From CAWVWD01 sp965662365 (lineage in GTDB: Bacteria; Bacteroidota; Bacteroidia; Chitinophagales; Saprospiraceae), in the NCBI GenBank assembly GCA_965662365.1, contig CBFIHR010000009.1, forward strand, positions 20,864 through 84,863: 64,000 nt of DNA. The letters are read 5' to 3'. Below are positions 61,993-64,000 of this stretch, in pieces. Below the pieces are notes generated by a model, which had not been told where the DNA came from, searched no databases, and worked only from the letters and a program-made list of their open reading frames with translations. A program made the position numbers and the translations under genes. How positions within the stretch are numbered: the first letter of the stretch is position 1; the number at the start of each line of letters is the position of its first letter.

Positions 61993-63696
61993 TTGCAATC
62001 AATTGAAAAACAGTTAAATAAAGTAAATAATCTACGCTTATGGTTTTATGGTGCTTGGTTCGTATTGACGTTTATTCAAGCAGCATTCACGGAGTTGATA
62101 GACGACGAAGCCTATTATTGGATCTATGCGAATAATTTAGATTGGGGGCATTTTCATCAGCCGCCAATGGTCGCCTTATTAATAAAAATCGGTTACTGGC
62201 TGATTCCGACAGCTTTAGGCGTTCGTTTATTATTTATATTCCTGCACTTAGGGACGATTTGGTTGATTGAAAAACTAACGTATCCCAAAAATCCACCGTT
62301 ATTTATTGCCTTGGTGACTTCGGTTGCATTGCTGCACATCGGAGGATTTTGGGCCGTTCCTGATATTAGTTTCGTATTTTTCACCGCTTTATTTCTCTAT
62401 CTCACCAAGCAGTATTTAGAAAAAGATAGTTTAAAAACAGCTTTATTAATCGGTGTAATCATTGCGTGTATGCTGTACAGTAAGTATCACAGCGTTGTCG
62501 TGATATTTTTTGCCATCGTAGCCAATTGGCAATTATTTAAACGGTGGACATTTTACATAGCTGGTTTTACTGCCTTGATTTTGTTTTTACCACATTTATA
62601 CTGGGAGTTCCAAAATGAATTTGTCACCGTTACTTTTCACTGGTCAGAACGCAATAAAGTTGCATGGCACATCGGCTTGACGTTGACTTATATCGCTTCC
62701 GTTTTTGTAATTCTTGGACCTTTGATAAGTCCAATTTTATTAAAACAAGCCGTATTTTTTAAATCAAAAATGGACGCACATTCACAATTCAATAAAACCT
62801 TAAAAACAGTAGCTTTCGGGCTATTAGGGTTCTTTTTTGTAATGAGTTTGCGTGGGCCAGTTGAAGCGAACTGGGTGATTTCGGCTTTGATTCCTTTGAT
62901 TGCCTTGACGCATCAAGCCTTGCATGAAAATGCAGTGGCTAAAAAGTGGCTTTTTCGTTTGTTGCCCTTTTCTTTGCTTATCGCAATAATCGCCCGAAGC
63001 CTTATTCTATTTGATATTGTCCCCAACGAAAAACCTGCGTTAATGAAGTTTCGGGATTTTCACGGTGTGAAAGGCTGGGTGCAACCTTTGGCGAAAGCCG
63101 TCGAGGCAGCGGGCGATTATCCAGTGATCTTTGCAGGCAGTTATCAAGTGCCATCGAAGTATAGTTTTTACACTCAAAAATTCGCCACAGCATTAGCCTC
63201 TTCGACAGGCCCTCGCACACAGTTTGATTTATATCATTGGGAACAGCAGTTTATTGGCGATACGGTTTTATATTTTTATAAATACCCGGCAAAACCGCAC
63301 ACGGACTCGGTCGATACCAATATTGGGCGTTTTTATTATCGAAAGATTAATAATTTTAGAGCCTACTCGACCGTAAAATTAGAAACGGAAACAACGGAAT
63401 TTACATTTCCGAAAGATAGTTTAGTGACGATTCCTATACGTTTTAATATTCCAGAAGGCGTTAGTTTTGAGGAAGATAAAAAGTCTCGGCTAACCTGTCA
63501 AATTTTTGAAAATGCTAAAGTAATCAGTCATCAAGTCGATGATAAGCCGATCCAAAAAATGGACACGGCCGCCGTTTATAATTTTCAATTTCGGACACCC
63601 AAAAAGAAAGGGGTTTACAAAATCAATATTTCTATTCAATCCCACTATATTTTTACGGTACACAATACACCGAGGTTGAAGTTAAGGGTAGAGTAG
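61993..63696 (+). CDS. Glycosyltransferase family 39-like membrane protein (ArnT/dolichyl-P-mannose type)
   Basis: This 567-residue protein starts with TTG at 61993, because no in-frame ATG occurs before codon 59 and the protein's catalytic motif lies upstream of that. The DDEAYYW motif (37-43) at the first extracellular loop is typical of GT39/GT83-like transferases that use lipid-linked sugars. About nine helices follow (to about 350), and the last 200 residues form a soluble extracellular domain ending in a beta-sandwich (KGVYKINISIQSHYIFTVHN). It likely transfers a sugar to a cell-envelope acceptor. The substrate is not visible. Confidence 0.82.
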   Translation: MQSIEKQLNKVNNLRLWFYGAWFVLTFIQAAFTELIDDEAYYWIYANNLDWGHFHQPPMVALLIKIGYWLIPTALGVRLLFIFLHLGTIWLIEKLTYPKNPPLFIALVTSVALLHIGGFWAVPDISFVFFTALFLYLTKQYLEKDSLKTALLIGVIIACMLYSKYHSVVVIFFAIVANWQLFKRWTFYIAGFTALILFLPHLYWEFQNEFVTVTFHWSERNKVAWHIGLTLTYIASVFVILGPLISPILLKQAVFFKSKMDAHSQFNKTLKTVAFGLLGFFFVMSLRGPVEANWVISALIPLIALTHQALHENAVAKKWLFRLLPFSLLIAIIARSLILFDIVPNEKPALMKFRDFHGVKGWVQPLAKAVEAAGDYPVIFAGSYQVPSKYSFYTQKFATALASSTGPRTQFDLYHWEQQFIGDTVLYFYKYPAKPHTDSVDTNIGRFYYRKINNFRAYSTVKLETETTEFTFPKDSLVTIPIRFNIPEGVSFEEDKKSRLTCQIFENAKVISHQVDDKPIQKMDTAAVYNFQFRTPKKKGVYKINISIQSHYIFTVHNTPRLKLRVE

Positions 63697-64000
63697 AAGG
63701 GACGTCTATCAAAACCGGCGTAGAAAAAGAACAACACCAAGCCTTGAAAAGGCGACCTAACACAACGTAGGGACGAGTCCCTACGATTACGACATCAAGC
63801 CTTGAAAAGGCGACCTAATATAACGTAGGGACTCGTCCCTACGATTACGACACCAGCCATAGCCTCAGCGAGGCGGTATCTATCGCCCCGTCAGGGCTAT
63901 CATCCTATTATAGGCATCAGGACAAGCCCCGATGTTATGATATTATGCCCTGTTAGGGCTTAGGCTATGGCATGATTCCCCGTTAGTAGGCATCGGGACA
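63697..64000. repeat. Palindromic repeat cluster at the right edge, including a 58-bp tandem pair
   Basis: Two nearly identical 58-bp units (63734-63791 and 63792-63849) each contain GCCTTGAAAAGGC and GTAGGGAC/GTCCCTAC hairpins. After them come GCCTCAGCGAGGC, GCCCCGTCAGGGC, GCCCTGTTAGGGC and CATCGGGACA-type palindromes up to the edge. This density of small hairpins resembles REP/BIME elements. No gene is seen. Confidence 0.85.

Overview
The window is an AT-rich chromosomal segment of a member of the Bacteroidota. The evidence is a full set of type IX secretion (T9SS) signs: a PorP/SprF protein, a PorE-like lipoprotein, secreted proteins with both the Por-type and the gliding-motility-type C-terminal signal, and a GWxTD protein. 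Several promoters also match the Bacteroidota consensus TTTG-N18/19-TAnnTTTG, and CarboxypepD-type TonB receptors and families largely confined to the phylum (DUF4783, DUF2911, DUF4465) are present. The large multidomain secreted proteins (CUB plus HYR-like repeats, LVIVD propeller, reprolysin plus FN3 plus P-domain) resemble those of Saprospiria- or Cytophagia-like environmental bacteria, but the genus cannot be fixed from the sequence alone. No rRNA, tRNA, CRISPR array or complete transposon was seen.

Layout. At 1-91 is the start of a PnuC-like transporter. From 2.0 to 7.8 kb lies a sugar module: maltose phosphorylase, class II aldolase and beta-phosphoglucomutase on the minus strand, diverging from a PfkB kinase across a promoter region that carries two 19-bp palindromes. 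From 8.2 to 13 kb are a small outer-membrane barrel, a YbiT-like ABC-F protein and DnaK. From 13.2 to 16.6 kb is a T9SS pair, PorP and a CUB/HYR adhesin. From 16.9 to 20.3 kb is a cobalamin-riboswitch locus with a TonB receptor and a T9SS-secreted DUF4465 protein, and with a long foldable inverted repeat between aptamer and start codon. From 20.3 to 24.1 kb are an exported protein, a fructosamine-kinase-like protein and a second TonB receptor. From 24.2 to 25.9 kb is a decayed patch: a truncated secreted-protein N-terminus and a PD-(D/E)XK/DUF4268 nuclease gene broken by one amber codon, the latter flanked by integron-like core motifs. From 26 to 33.6 kb are mostly housekeeping genes (FtsX-type permease, DUF5522, FabD, FolE, QueD, Nudix, Ung, an orphan ABC permease). 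From 33.7 to 41.4 kb are a secreted propeller protein, a large TonB receptor, DUF2911 and an acyl-CoA dehydrogenase. From 41.5 to 49.2 kb are an oxidoreductase, DUF4291, a giant WG-repeat protein and the PorE-like lipoprotein. From 49.4 to 57.2 kb are a threonine-degradation pair (Tdh, Kbl), DUF6159, YceI, a pirin, a vestigial YceI-like peptide, DUF4783 and phosphoglycerate mutase. From 57.3 kb to the end are a HAD hydrolase, a secreted reprolysin-type protease, a GT39-type glycosyltransferase and a cluster of palindromic repeats.

How the parts work together. Maltose phosphorylase, beta-phosphoglucomutase, aldolase and, 50 kb away, phosphoglycerate mutase form a phosphorolytic maltose-to-glycolysis route, and a palindrome half-site upstream of the mutase hints at shared control. 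The B12 locus joins an outer-membrane importer to a protein expected to be secreted by the T9SS. The intergenic regions carry at least four families of palindromic repeats. I found no clear new defence or mobile system. The most distinctive points are the twin-operator promoter, the structured B12 leader, the T9SS-secreted DUF4465 partner, and the amber-broken nuclease between attC-like cores.
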